Assembly (NCBI GenBank): GCA_034509735.1
Contig: JACGWO010000005.1
Coordinates: forward strand, 14,683,264 to 14,747,263
DNA length: 64,000 nucleotides
DNA from: Sesamum alatum
Taxonomy: Eukaryota > Streptophyta > Magnoliopsida > Lamiales > Pedaliaceae
Direction: 5' to 3'
Of the stretch, positions 43,126 to 55,021 are shown piece by piece; the first letter of the stretch is position 1, and every line of letters begins with the position of its first letter. The notes under the pieces were generated by a model. The model made no database searches and was not told where the DNA came from. It saw nothing but the letters and a program-made list of their open reading frames with translations. The position numbers and the translations under genes were made by a program.

Positions 43126-45985
43126 AAATTGCTTTTATTTGATGAGATGTGGAATTGCTCATCTACTTGGTACATTACATAATGGGCTCTATATCTTGCA
43201 ACAAACGAATTTCGTTCTTAACGCTCAACACAAACGGAAATTAGATAATAACGGGAACGCACGTCTGTGGCACGCTAGGCTAGGTCACATATCCCAAGAT
43301 AGGATGAAAAGGTTGGTAGACTCAAAGAACCTAGAGGTTGGGGACTTGAGTAATCTACCAACTTGTGAATCTTGTCTAAGAGGGAAAATGACCAAGAAGC
43401 CCTTTGTAGGACAAAGCAGGCTTGCCACAGGTCTGTTGGACTTGGTCCATACAGACGTGTGTGGACCACTAAGGACGCAGGCCCGAGGTGGGTTCTCCTA
43501 CTTCATAACCTTCACCGATGATCATTCACGGTATGGTTATGTTTACCTGATGAGGTACAAGTCTGAAGCTCTTGAGAGGTTTAAAGAATTCAGACTTGAA
43601 GTGGAGAATCAAACCAACTGCAAAATTAAAGTCCTACGGTCAGACCGAGGCGGTGAATACCTTAGTGCCGAATTCCTAGATTATCTAAAGGAACATGGTA
43701 TAATATCAGAATGGACACCTCCCGGAACACCACAGTTAAATGGCGTCTCTGAAAGGAGGAACCGAACCCTGTTGGACATGGTTCGTTCCATGATGAGTTT
43801 TACCAAATTGCCCCTATCGTTTTGGGGTTATGCATTAGAAACGGCAGCCAAGTTATTGAATTTGGCGCCTACTAGTGTAGTGACCCAAACGCCATATGAG
43901 ATATGGCACGGCAAGTCTGCATCCTACAACTACTTGAAAGTGTGGGGTAGCCCCGCATACGTCAAGAGGTTAGTGGGAGATAAGCTAGAATCCAGGTCTA
44001 GCCTATGCAGGTTCGTTGGATACCCTAAAGAAACTGCGGGTTATTACTTTTATGACCCTTTGGAACAAAAGGTATTTGTTTCAAGGAATGCAGTATTCTT
44101 GGAGCAAGGCTTCCCGGAGGATATCCAACCTGATGAGCTGATCCTTGAGGAATCAAGTGATGGAACTCAGTCATCAGAAACAGTCGCGGAAACCTCACCT
44201 AGAGGATTCAGGATAGACACTAGGAGGACTGACCTACCTAGAGAAGTCCAACATGCTAGGCATGAAGGACAACCTCAAGGCAGGCCAGCCCCGGCCCCTG
44301 AACCGCCGGCTCCGATACAGTCAGCGCCCACAGTTACCACTAACGTTCCCGTTCTCCGAAGGTCCACTAGAGAATCCAGACCTCCAGTGAGATATGGATT
44401 TCTAGGTGCGACCGATCTTCTGGATAACGATCCTAAGACATACGGGGAAGCGATGTCAGACATCGACTCTGGGAAATGGCTTGAGGCCATGAAAACCGAA
44501 ATGGACTCCATGAGCGAGAACCAAGTTTGGAGACTTGTAGATCCACCGAAAAGTGTTAAGCCAGTGGGCTGTAAGTGGGTCTACAAGCGCAAACTCGGCG
44601 TTGATGGAGAGGTCACTACCTTCAAGGCTAGGCTTGTAGCTAAGGGATACACTCAACGACCCGGGGTCGATTTTGAGGATACCTACTCGCCAGTAGCCAT
44701 GGCTAAATCCATTCGGATCCTGCTTGCCATAGCAGCATGGTATGACTATGAAATATGGCAGATGGACGTGAAAACGGCCTTCCTCAACGGCTTCGTTGAA
44801 GAAGAGATCTATATGGATCAGCCGGAGGGTTTCACGGTCGCTGGAGAAGAACAGAAAGTCTGTCGTCTCCAGAAGTCCATCTATGGCCTCAAACAAGCTT
44901 CCCGGAGTTGGAACATTCGATTTGATGAGGTAATACGGGGTTATGACTTCATCAAAAACGAATCCGACCCTTGTGTATACAAGAAGGTCAGTGGGAGCTC
45001 CATAGTGTTCCTAGTGCTTTACGTGGATGACATTCTGCTCATTGGAAATGACGTCAGAATGTTAGGAAACACGAAAGCATGGCTGTCAACCAAGTTTTCC
45101 ATGAAGGACTTGGGTGAAGCATCCTACATCCTAGGCATCCAGATTGTCAGGGACAGATCTAAAAGGATGTTAGGGCTCACCCAAAACTCGTATATGGAGA
45201 AAGTCCTAAAGAGATATCGAATGGACAACTCCAAACGAGGGTTCCTTCCTATGAGGCATGGGATCAAGTTGTCCAAGAAACAGTCCCCGCAGACTGATGA
45301 GGAACTTGAAAAGATGAAAGTCATCCCCTATGCTTCTGCCGTAGGTAGCATCCAATATGCAGTCCACTGCACCAGGCCTGACATTGCATACGCTTTGAGC
45401 GTGACTAGCAGATATCAGTCCTGTGCAGGAGAGGCACATTGGAATGCAGTTAAGGGCATCCTTAAGTACCTAAGGAGGACTAAGGAAATGTTCTTAGTCT
45501 ATGGCAATGGAAAACTAATTCTGGAAGGCTTTAGCGACGCCAGCTTCCAGTCTGATGACGATGATGCCAAGTCTCAATCGGGGTATGTATTCAAGCTCAA
45601 CGGAGGAGTAGTGGCTTGGAAAAGTTCCAAGCAAGCAACCACTGCTGACTCCACCACTGAGGCTGAATACATAGCAACTTCAGAAGCTGCCAAGGAAGCG
45701 GTTTGGATGAGAAACTACATCCAAGAGTTGGGTGTGGTGCCTAGCATCGCCGAGCCCGTTGTCATCTTCTGTGATAACAACGGTGCAATAGCGCAAGCGA
45801 AGGAACCGAGATCTCACCACCGTTCCAAACACATTCTTAGACGCTACCATCTTCTTAGAGAAATGGTAGGAAGAGGTGACGTTCGGATGGACCGAGTCAA
45901 CTCAGCAGACAACACAGCAGACCCGCTGACAAAGCCTATGTCGCAAAGTGCTCATACGCAACATCTTGAGAAGATGGGGATTTAG
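43100..45985 (+). CDS. copia Pol: pre-integrase, integrase, reverse transcriptase, RNase H
   Basis: 961 codons, open throughout. The pre-integrase part (LWHARLGHISQDRMKRLVDS, CESCLRGKM) is followed by integrase with DDE residues in HTDVCGP, RSDRGGEY and NGVSERRNR. The reverse transcriptase has WLEAMKTEMDSM, DVKTAFLNGFVEEEIYMDQP, QKSIYGLKQA and the catalytic LYVDDILLIGND. RNase H has GFSDASFQSD, TTEAEYIATSEAAKEAVW and FCDNNGAIAQAK. The order integrase before reverse transcriptase defines Ty1/copia. The ATG at 43100 is a frame artefact; real translation would enter from the Gag frame by a +1 shift or from an unmutated parent. At the end GGGATTTAG has one T more than the copy at 17900, cutting the last seven codons. 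Otherwise well preserved. Confidence 0.93.
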   Translation: MVMSLKINKNCFYLMRCGIAHLLGTLHNGLYILQQTNFVLNAQHKRKLDNNGNARLWHARLGHISQDRMKRLVDSKNLEVGDLSNLPTCESCLRGKMTKKPFVGQSRLATGLLDLVHTDVCGPLRTQARGGFSYFITFTDDHSRYGYVYLMRYKSEALERFKEFRLEVENQTNCKIKVLRSDRGGEYLSAEFLDYLKEHGIISEWTPPGTPQLNGVSERRNRTLLDMVRSMMSFTKLPLSFWGYALETAAKLLNLAPTSVVTQTPYEIWHGKSASYNYLKVWGSPAYVKRLVGDKLESRSSLCRFVGYPKETAGYYFYDPLEQKVFVSRNAVFLEQGFPEDIQPDELILEESSDGTQSSETVAETSPRGFRIDTRRTDLPREVQHARHEGQPQGRPAPAPEPPAPIQSAPTVTTNVPVLRRSTRESRPPVRYGFLGATDLLDNDPKTYGEAMSDIDSGKWLEAMKTEMDSMSENQVWRLVDPPKSVKPVGCKWVYKRKLGVDGEVTTFKARLVAKGYTQRPGVDFEDTYSPVAMAKSIRILLAIAAWYDYEIWQMDVKTAFLNGFVEEEIYMDQPEGFTVAGEEQKVCRLQKSIYGLKQASRSWNIRFDEVIRGYDFIKNESDPCVYKKVSGSSIVFLVLYVDDILLIGNDVRMLGNTKAWLSTKFSMKDLGEASYILGIQIVRDRSKRMLGLTQNSYMEKVLKRYRMDNSKRGFLPMRHGIKLSKKQSPQTDEELEKMKVIPYASAVGSIQYAVHCTRPDIAYALSVTSRYQSCAGEAHWNAVKGILKYLRRTKEMFLVYGNGKLILEGFSDASFQSDDDDAKSQSGYVFKLNGGVVAWKSSKQATTADSTTEAEYIATSEAAKEAVWMRNYIQELGVVPSIAEPVVIFCDNNGAIAQAKEPRSHHRSKHILRRYHLLREMVGRGDVRMDRVNSADNTADPLTKPMSQSAHTQHLEKMGI

Positions 45986-46012
45986 GCATATGGGTGATTG
46001 GCTTTAAAGGTC

Positions 46013-46023
46013 AAGTGGGAGAT
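46013..46023 (+). other. polypurine tract
   Basis: AAGTGGGAGAT directly before the 3' LTR at 46024. Confidence 0.9.
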
Positions 46024-48010
46024 TGTTAGAATAGGTGACCATGTAAGCCAATTTTGGCGGGTATATGTAACCTATGTCTAGACAATTATAGGTGTTTTGA
46101 TAAATCATTAATGAATAAAGAAGTGAATTTTCATTTGGCATTACTTTGTTTGTGTTCACTTGCACCTATTTTTCCATATCTGTTCACTACGCAAACAGAG
46201 CCCACGGACTGAGATTCGATTTCGGGACTGGGACTACGCTTGGAGGTAGGTCCATGAAATCAGTCTTCCCGAATCAGTCCGGAAATCTCCAAGTCAAGGA
46301 ATCCCGAAAATGGGTACCGGGATTCCATTTGAGACTTGCACTAAGCATCTGCTGTCGTGTTTCATCGACGGGTGACGAGGATCGTCTAAGCAGTGTTAGT
46401 GGGTTAGCCTGCTAGGACGCAGCTGACTGAGGTGACTCGTGGGAACCGTCTTACGGAGGACCTTGAGTATGGTCTGCAAGGTATGACGAGTATTCCCGGT
46501 TCCAACGGTACAGGTCAAGTCCTTTGACTTGAGGAATTACTGAGTTTACCTGTACATCAGAACTGTATCTTAGATATGGTGAGAGATTACCAGAATTCTC
46601 TTTGGTAGTCATAAGCCATGTCTAGTGCAGTCCTGATGTGCAAAGTGACAGTAGTTTCCAAGAAAGGATCTGTCTCCTGTCAATAGGTTTTGACAGTTGA
46701 GTCTCATGTATGCTCTAGGTCTTGTCCCTAAAACTGTGGCCACAGTGACTGAACAGAAGGGAAGGTTTCCCTTGCGGCGTTTAGTGAGGACAGACCGACA
46801 CTTAGGTCCAAGATGGGTACCTGCGTTATCCGTGCCCTAGACACTAAGTGATGAGACCGAAGACAGAAGGACAAGCGTACTGTTAGAGCCTAAATGTTCA
46901 TCCCTGAATATTTCACCTAGTCTCTAGTGCCATGGACCGTTGCTAGATGGCCACCCATGGTAACGGACGGATTCTAGGAATCCGACCAAGTCTAGCTGAA
47001 TGGTGAACCTAAAGAGTCACACACTATCCACACACAATTAAATATTTAATTTGGAATTAAATATTGGAGTGAAGGAATGATTAAATTAGATTTAATCGGG
47101 ACCTTTATTTTTCTTGGAGAAATAATTCTTTCTATTTGATAGAAGAAATTAAATTGATAAATTGGATTTATCAAAGGGATTTATTTAATGGGTTAAATAA
47201 TATTTATATTTATTTTAGCCTCTTGGAAATATTTAAATAGGTTTTAAATATTTCCATTAAATTAAATTAAATCAACGGTTGAGATTAATGGGAGAGATGG
47301 ATGGCTAGGATCGTTTGACTAGGTCAAAACATTAGTTTGACTAGGACTTTGACTAGGTCAAAATCCTAATTAAATTAGAGTTCTTAAAAGAGGAGTTTAA
47401 AGAGGATTAAACTCCTCTTCTATATAAACCCCTAGCATCCTACAATTTACATGATGATGAAACTCCAACACACACACACAACACACACACACGGTTTCTC
47501 TCTCTCTCCCATCTCTCTCGTCCGCCCTCTCTCTCTCAAGAAAATAGTTTTCTTGATTCTTTTGTTCTTGGAACATTAGAATCTTGATGAATCAATACCA
47601 TTAATTGATAATGTGTTATTGATTCATCCACTCCAAAATTATACACTTGTTCGTTGCTAGCACGACGTGCAAGATACGTGGGTGGATCGTGTGTCACGAA
47701 TTAGAGGGTCTCAAAGACGGGATCTTGGTGCAAAACGGGGAACAACGCGTGTAGCCGTTGAAGACGAAAACGACAACGGGTAGGTCTCGTTTTAAATTTT
47801 CGTCCCTCTTTAATTTTCAACCCTATGGCCTCCATGATTTATTTTATGTTATACGTTCATGAGATACACCGAATGCCCGGGAAAATTTCAAAGGCACACC
47901 CTTTGAAACGTGTTTTTAATTTAAAGGCATGTTTAAATTCCGTTTTAATTTTTAATTATACCGCGCTTCCGCATTCGCGCTTTTCCCGGGACGATCCACA
48001 TAATCTTTCA
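46024..48010 (+). repeat. 3' LTR of young copia element (1987 bp)
   Basis: It is identical to the 5' LTR except for about four substitutions and five single-base homopolymer length differences. It contains the W-box array (47313-47363), TATA (47420-47429) and U5 hairpin (47886-47908). It is followed by CTTGG. Confidence 0.95.
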
Positions 48011-49160
48011 CTTGGTCGGTATGACTGGTATTCCCAGTTTCGATAGTACGGGATTAGTCCTCGGACTTGAGGAATCACGGTTGTCGCTTGCGTACGAAGG
48101 TTGTATCTTGGATCTGGCGAATGATGGTTGTGTCGTAAGATATGATCATCATAAGCCTTGTCCAGTGCACTTCGAGTACATAGTGAAGACGGTAGATTCC
48201 AGGATAGAATCTATCCCCTGTGCGCTCTGAGATGGTTTAGACTCTCAAAATCTATGGCCAAAGCATTTCATTGGGTGGGAAAGGATTTCTTACATTGATC
48301 ATATACTTAAACCTATCTCGAGTTCGAAGCATAGATGCCTAGTCAAGAATGGGAACCGACGCCTAATTCCATGCCCTAGACTAAGGCTGGGAGACGGTCG
48401 ACAGTAGGACGGTACCTGTATGAACATTCGGAGCCTAAATGTTCACGCCACATATTCACCTAGTCTCTAGTGTCATGGACTGTTGCTAGATGACCACCCA
48501 TGGTAACGGGCAATTCTGGTTGTGGGATAGTCAGATGTAATTGTGCTGAGGAACACATGCTCAAATCTAGCTGAGGGTGAACCTAAAGAGTCACACTCGA
48601 TTCACCGGAACATGACGGGCTTAATATAGAATTAATTTCAGAAGGTTGAGATTAATTTAATTGGATTAAATTAACTTCCTGGAGAGAATATGATTGGATC
48701 ATTTATATAAAAAAATCCGTGGATTGGATATTCCCAAAGATTAATTAATTGGATTAATTAGTTTTGGGTTTTGGCCTTTAAATTAATTGAATTAATTTAT
48801 TGGGCTTGATTCATAAATTGGGTTCATGAATTAATGAGATTGGACTTCTCTTTTTCATTGAATTAAAAGGGTGGATTTTATGTCGGGCTTAAATATTAAA
48901 TTAGATTTAATGTAGAGTCCAATGGACCTTTGGACTATTTAAATTAGACTTAACAGGCCCAGTCCATAAAACCCAAGAAAGATGAAATGACGAAATTTTA
49001 TCTTGGTGAATTGAGATGGATGACCGAGACTAGTGCTAGAGTAGTTTGGAGTAGGTCAACTCTCTAGAGTATGTGTGTTGTGTGCCTCTTTTGAAGGAGT
49101 TCATGTACGTTAAGTAACCCAGTTACTTATAAATACCTACTAACACACACATACACACAC
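48011..49160 (+). mobile_element. 5' LTR of old plus-strand copia element, part 2
   Basis: The LTR cut at 37734 continues with TCGGTATGACTGGTATTCCC, homologous to family 2 at about 1285-1310. It contains the shared LTR core (about 48430-48594) and a TATA-like ACTTATAAATACC (about 49127-49139). It is cut again at 49160 by a minus-strand solo LTR. AT-rich stretches between 48600 and 49000 carry no gene. Confidence 0.8.
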
Positions 49161-51160
49161 TGAAAGAAATCGGTGGATCGTCCCGGGAATTGCGCGAATA
49201 CGGAAGCGCGGTAAAAATAAATATACAAAAATAAAAGGCATGCTTTTAATTTAAAAGAACACGCTCAAGGGGTGTACCTTTGAGGTTCCCGGGCGTTTGG
49301 TGTATCTCATGATTATAAAACTAATAAAGAAATCATGGAGGCCATAGAGTTGAAAATTGAAGAGGGACGAAAATCTTAAACGAGACCTACCCGTTGTCGT
49401 TTTCGTCTTCAACTGCTACTCGCGTTGTTCCCCGTTTTGCACCAAGACCTCGTTCTTGAGATCCTCCAAATCGTGACACACGATCCACCCACGTATCTTG
49501 CACGTCGTGCTAGCAACGAACAAGTGTATAAATTTTGGAGTGGACGAATCAATAACACGTTATCAATTAACGGTATTGGTTCATCTAAGTTCTTAATGTT
49601 CCAAGAACAAAGAGAACTAAGAAATATTTTCTTGGAGGAGAGAGAGGGGGCGGACGAGAGATAGGAGAAGGGGAGAGTGTGTGTTGTGTGTGTTTTTCAA
49701 GAATCATCATCATCCCTCAAATGTTGGAATGCTAGAGGTATATATAGAGGAAGAGTTTAATCCTATTTAAACTCAAACTCTAAGTAACCTAATTTGACTA
49801 GGATTTTGACCTAGTCAAAGTCCTAGTCGAACTAGTATTTGACCTAGTCAAACGAATCCTAGCCTTCCATCTCCCCTTTCCATCTCAACCGTTGATTTTA
49901 ATTTAATGGAATATTTAAATCCTTTTAAATATTCCAAAAGGCTAAAAGAATAAATATAATATAATAAATAAATATTATAATTTATTCTAAGCCCATTAAA
50001 TCAATCCTTTTAATAAATCCTATTTATTAATTTAATTCCCTTTATCAAATAGAAGGAATTAATTTCTCCAAGAAATTATAGGACCCGATTAAATCTAATC
50101 TAATCATTCCTTTACTCCAATATTTAATTCCAAATTAAATACTAAGTGTGTGTGGATAGTGTGTGACTCTTTAGGTTCACCATTCAGCTAGACTTGGTCG
50201 GATTCCTAGAATCCGTCCGTTACCATGGGTGGCCATCTAGCAACGGTCCATGGCACTAGAGACTAGGTGAAATATTCGGGGATGAACATTTAGGCTCTAA
50301 CAGTACACTTGTCCTTCTGTCTTCGGTCTCATCACTTAGAGTCTAGGCACGGAAAAAGCAGGTACCCATTTTGGACCTAAGTGTCGGTCTGTCCTTACTA
50401 AACGCCGCAAGGGAAACCTTTCCCTTCTGTTCAGTTACTGTGGCCACAGATTTCAGGGACAAGACACAGAGCATACATGAGACTCAACTGTCAACACCTT
50501 TTGACAGGAGACAGATCCTTTCTTGGAAACTACTGTCACTTTGTACACCCGAGCTGCACTAGACATGGCTTATGACTACTCAAGAGTATTTTGGCAATCT
50601 CTCACCATATCTAAGCTACAGACCTGATGCACAGGTAAACTCAGCAGTTCCTCAAGTCAAAGGACTTGGCCTGTACTGTTGGAACCGGGAATACACGTCA
50701 TACCTTGCTGACCGTACTCAAGGTCCTCCGTAAGACGGTTCCCGCGAGTCACCTCAATCAGCTGCTTCCTAGCACGCTGACCCACTAACACTGCTTAGAC
50801 GACCTTCGTCACCCGTCGATGAAATACGACAGCAGATGCTTAGTGCAAGTCTCAAAGGGAATCTCGGTACCCATTTTCGGGATTCCTTCACTTGGAGATT
50901 TTCGGACTGATTCGGTAAGACTGATTTCATGGACCTACCTCCAAGCGTAGTCCCAGTCCCCGAAATCGTTTCTCAGTCCGTGGGCTTTGTTTGCGTAGTG
51001 AACAGAAATGTAAATGCAGATAAGTGAACGTAAACAAAGTATTGCCATATGAATTTTCACTTCTTTATTCATAAATGTTTTTATCAAATACCAAAGAATT
51101 GTCTAGACATAGGTTACATATTCCTGCCAAAATTGGCTTCCATGGTCACCTATTCTAACA
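49161..51160 (-). mobile_element. solo LTR, copia family 1 (minus strand)
   Basis: As written it begins TGAAAGAAATCGGTGGATCG and ends GTCACCTATTCTAACA, so the LTR runs on the minus strand from 51160. The 2000-bp LTR is flanked by CACAC on both sides (49156-49160, 51161-51165). It carries the W-box array (49792-49852), LTR core (about 50156-50290) and U5 hairpin (about 49263-49285). It is inserted within the old element's LTR. Confidence 0.93.
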
Positions 51161-51683
51161 CACACTAATCTATACCACACATTTCCAATGTCGGCGCCTC
51201 CTCTCTTCTCCATCTCTCTCATCTACTCTCCTCTCTCTCCCTCTCCAAGAAACTCCTTGTTCTTCTTGATTCGATTAAGGAAGAACAACGGGACATCGAC
51301 CGCGTTAATTCATAGCGTTGGGTTGATGTCTCTACCCCCTACATTTTCTTGCTAGCACGAGAGACATGGCAATCTGGTGAATTGAGTAGATGACTTTGGA
51401 GGATCTCTATGTTGAGGTCCAGAGGCGTGGATCCGGAACAACGCGTGTAGCCGGTGAAGAATTCTACATGGGTAAGCGTTCTTGTTAATATTCTTGCATC
51501 ATGAATTGTATGGCCTTTCATGTTATTGTATTATTTTGGACATGAGATACACCGATTGCCCAGGAGGAATCAAGGGAACACCCGTTGATCCGAATTTAAT
51601 TGCTTTTAATTCCATTTTACGCTTTTTATTTTTCTCACTTTCACGCTTCCATCGCGTGAATCACGGGCTGATCCAAACCTTCA
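51161..51683 (+). mobile_element. 5' LTR of old plus-strand copia element, part 3
   Basis: The rest of the LTR: CT-rich leader (TCTCATCTACTCTCCTCTCT), the CTTGCTAGCACGAG block, GAGATACACCGATTGCCC, hairpin 51566-51592 (GGAATCAAGGG/CCCGTTGATCC) and the end CTGATCCAAACCTTCA at 51683. The reconstructed LTR minus insertions is about 2.1 kb. Confidence 0.82.
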
Positions 51684-53531
51684 ACGATATAAGAGCCCGG
51701 TTTGGTGTATAGGCCTAGAGTTTTATGTGTTACACATTTTTTGCGGCATGTTTTACGTGTTTTCGGTTTCTAAATTGCATGTAATATATGGATCGCGGTT
51801 ATGTTTAATTTTGCCATAATTCTTGGATATTAGAATTTTGACAAATCTTGATTTTTCTGAAAATTGGAGTTTTTGTTGTTTAGAAATATGTGCAGAAAAG
51901 AAAGGAAAGAAAGGGGGATTTTTCGGACAAGAAAGCAGCAGCCGGTGGCTGGTGCCAGGCAGGCCGTGCCGTTTTTCAATTTTTTCAACTTTTTTTTCCT
52001 GAAAAACAATGTTTTCTAGAGTTTCTGCGTAATTTTCTGAACTAATTAATTTAGGATATTTTAATTTTATTTGAGATTGATTATTTTCTAAAATTAATAT
52101 TACTAAATTAATTAAGGAAGAGGTTTCCTAGCAAGAATCATTTTGCAAGAGGTTGCACTAATATCCAAATTTTATGTGTGAAATTTTACTTATATTTTCT
52201 GCATATGTACATGTTTTTATTATAGTATGGGATATCATAACTGGATGTAGAGCATGTTTTACATAGGATGTGTATTGATGCTATATGCGTTAATTGGATA
52301 ACGATGGATGATCACGAAACCCTTGGACCACATGTGTGGTTTTAATTTATTTGTTGGGTTGGGGCCTATTTGCCTCTTTTATCTTCTTACCTATCTCGTT
52401 TTTAGCCTTGGAATAATAAGGCTTGTTTTCTCCCTCCTATTATACTCCCCCCTCCCCCCCCCCCAACTTGTGATTGGGGTTTCTTATTTTTTTTATGATG
52501 TAATGAGTGTAGTTAGGAGTGAGGATTTTATTTTTTGATAAATAAATGTAAGGAAGCAAGCCCAAGGCGATGGATGCTCATGAAGGAGGACATCGGTTGG
52601 CCCATGGAGGATTGGAGAAGAGGCTCGGTGAAGCCCACGATGGAGAGCCCAAGAAGATAAAGAGGACTTACAAGGACCATTGTGTGTAATGGGTTATAAA
52701 ATCTTTTAATAGCATACCTTGGATGGACCATGGATCCACTGCGGGCTTAGTGGGTCACATAGGTTTGGGCTTGTGATCACCCAACAAGGGTGTGCTAGGC
52801 TTTATTTTGAGTGTGATGCATTTTCATTAAAGCATTGAGTATTCTTTTGTCATGTGATACATTTATTTCAATGCTTAGAATATTCTCAACATTACACATG
52901 CAAAATACTAATAATTGTGCTGAGGTCTCGGTTGTAATCCTAAACATATAACACTCACTTGGTTGGACCAAGTTAAAGATCCCGTAAATGGGACCTAAAC
53001 GAAGGATCATTTTTCTCATGCCTTCCATCCATGATAAAGTGAGAAGCTAATTTTCACCCATATGTGGTCTCATAAGTCGTGGCACGTTATGGACTGAAAT
53101 TAAGTTGCACTATTATTGTGAACGAAGTGAATACACTCCTGTTTCCCTGTCGCACGAGTCGTGGGGAGCGACAGTGAGTGCTATGATTCGGTTGATGGGT
53201 TGGGTCTAACGCCGAGTAACATGATTCGCTTGGAGTCCTCAACATCACGTGAAGAGGCGAGGCAAAAATATCTTGGGGATCTCGTGGAACGAAAATGGCA
53301 TGGGTTGCCTCCCACAAGGTTATTTTCCATGCGAATCATAAAAGTGGGGTATGGAGAATTTCGCTTGTGGACTCCAAGCCCACTAGGAAGAGATTTCCTA
53401 TAAACAACATTTTTTATAGTAACGTATTTTCGTAGAAATAGTGGGAGAGTCAATGACTGAAGTCCAAGACCTTAACTAAAATTTAATATTACTTGAATCT
53501 GCTTAATATTTTCTAGTTTACATATTGTAGA
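51684..53531 (+). other. leader of old plus-strand copia element
   Basis: A decayed primer site CGATATAAGAGC (51685-51696, against TGGTATCAGAGC) is followed by GGTTTGGTGTATAGGCCTAG as in the other leaders. There is only a short trace of the GC-rich tract (about 51937-51975, GCAGCCGGTGGCTGGTGCC). The common downstream block is present with CATAAGTCGTGG (53071) and CGCACGAGTCGTGG (53151). A C12-type run lies near 52447-52464. Confidence 0.75.
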
Positions 53532-54541
53532 TGTCTAAGAATCCACTAATGCCAATACTAGAGGCCAATAAGTTAAATGGAACCAACTACACGAATTGGC
53601 TGCTAAATCTTAAAATAGTATTAGATTTCCATAACCTAACTCATATTCTGGATGAGGATGTTCCTTGCCGGAGGGGTGGACAACTGAAGAACACTTGGCA
53701 TTAGAGAAGTTGAAGGACGACTACCGGCAAGTCCGCAACATCGTACTAGTCTCAATGACAAACGAGATCCACAAGCAGTACGATATGTTGGCTCAATTAT
53801 GCTTTCTTTGCATGACGTCTATACCGTTCCGGACCGGCATGTAAGATATGATACAACAAAGACATTTTTTTTGAGCTAAGATGACGGAAGGGTTGTCTGT
53901 ACAAAAGCATGGAGTGATGATGCGAACCCTGGTGGAGAAGCTCAAAGACCTCCATGTCGATCTTGGAAAAAAGACGTCCATTGACGTGACCCTTCAGTCT
54001 CTTCCCCCATCCTATGACCCTTTTATTATCAACTACAACATGAATAAGCTTGAAAGAGATCATCATGGGTTAATAAATATGTTGGTCTTGTGCGAGACAA
54101 CGATTGAAAAATCTGCACTGTCGGTACTAGTGGAGAGAGGCTTCAACCTCTATAGCGAAAGGCAAGGGTACCAGATGCCAAAAGAGGAAGAGGGGGCTGA
54201 GCACTTCGTGTGTTGTTCCGATTACACCACAAGGCCGATGTAAAGGAAAGAGGAAAAGGGTTCATCAGTCAAGTTCGAAGATTCCTAAGAACGTATACAT
54301 TCACTATCGTAAAGAGGTCCATTGGAAGAGGGATTGTCCCGAACTTCTCTCCAGTGAAGGTAAAATTTGAAATTGAGTATTAACATGATCTCTCTACCCT
54401 TTTGTATTGGATACAACCTAAACTACGAATGGTTTGTATGTGGCGGTAAGGAGTAGAAGGCCAAGACAGTTCTAGCATTCAGCGATGACAAGGCCGTTGC
54501 CGTGAAAACTAGAGACTACTTAGGCTTGAGACTGTGATCAT
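53532..54541 (+). pseudogene. copia Gag of old plus-strand element, decayed
   Basis: MSKNPLMPILEANKLNGTNY and LLNLKIVLDFHNLTHILDED match the Gag N-terminus at 42004, then frameshifts follow. A 120-codon stretch from 53881 reads MTEGLSVQKHGVMMRTLVEK and LQSLPPSYDPFIINYNMNK. The zinc knuckle (about 54290-54340) reads IHYRKEVHWKRDCPELLSS with the first Cys pair lost, and the protease region (FVLDTT near 54404) has lost its active-site context. It is inactive. Unlike the young element it retains the counterpart of the 17 gag codons missing there (LVSMTNEIHKQYD near 53745-53785). Confidence 0.82.
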
Positions 54542-55021
54542 GTTAGGATAGTTTATCGTAGGAATTATCATAGGAATTATGTAACCTAGAATGACCAAAA
54601 GTATGTTTCTTTCATTGGACAAAAGTTTCATCATACGTTTTTTTATAAATAAAGGTTTTTTATTTAACATTGAATGATTATTCATATCTGCTAGTGGTTA
54701 TACATAAGTTCCCAAAACTATCCCATAAAAGGTTTATGAATACTCAACAAATGATCAAAATGGACCAATCAAGATCAACTTACATATTTGGCATCCGTAA
54801 AAGGCTAGGACGGTTTCCTCTTATTGATAAGCAAGTTCGAAAATTTGAGGAATCTAGCAATAGACGATTCGAATCGACTAAGCTTGCGAGTCTTTTCTGA
54901 AAAAGAAAAAATTCGAAAGCTCTTTGTTGGACAAAATAGGCTTGCCAAATAGTCTATTGGATAGGATCCGGTGAGACAACCGTAGGTTACAGAATACAAA
55001 AGACCATAAGGGGTTCACAAG
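54542..55021 (+). pseudogene. copia pre-integrase fragment of old element
   Basis: Starts with a short stretch resembling an LTR start (TGTTAGGATAGTTTATCG, 54544), perhaps a tiny LTR remnant of about 120 bp. Further on, about 54885-54965, FLKKKKFESSLLDKIGLPNS matches the pre-integrase/integrase boundary CLRGKMTKKPFVGQSRLATG of the young element. Many substitutions. It is cut at 55021 by a solo LTR. Confidence 0.55.

Larger units (their letters stand above)
37735..48010 (+). mobile_element. near-intact young copia retrotransposon (10.3 kb)
   Basis: A complete element: 5' LTR 37735-39726, primer site, leader, gag-pol, polypurine tract, 3' LTR 46024-48010, and a perfect 5-bp TSD. By eye the LTRs differ by four substitutions and five one-base indels, all indels in homopolymers; at about 0.2% substitution this is a recent insertion. 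Gag-pol is complete in domain content but shows a 17-codon deletion in gag, a +1 frameshift at about 43113 and a one-base insertion that trims the pol end. It interrupts the 5' LTR of an older element. Confidence 0.95.
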
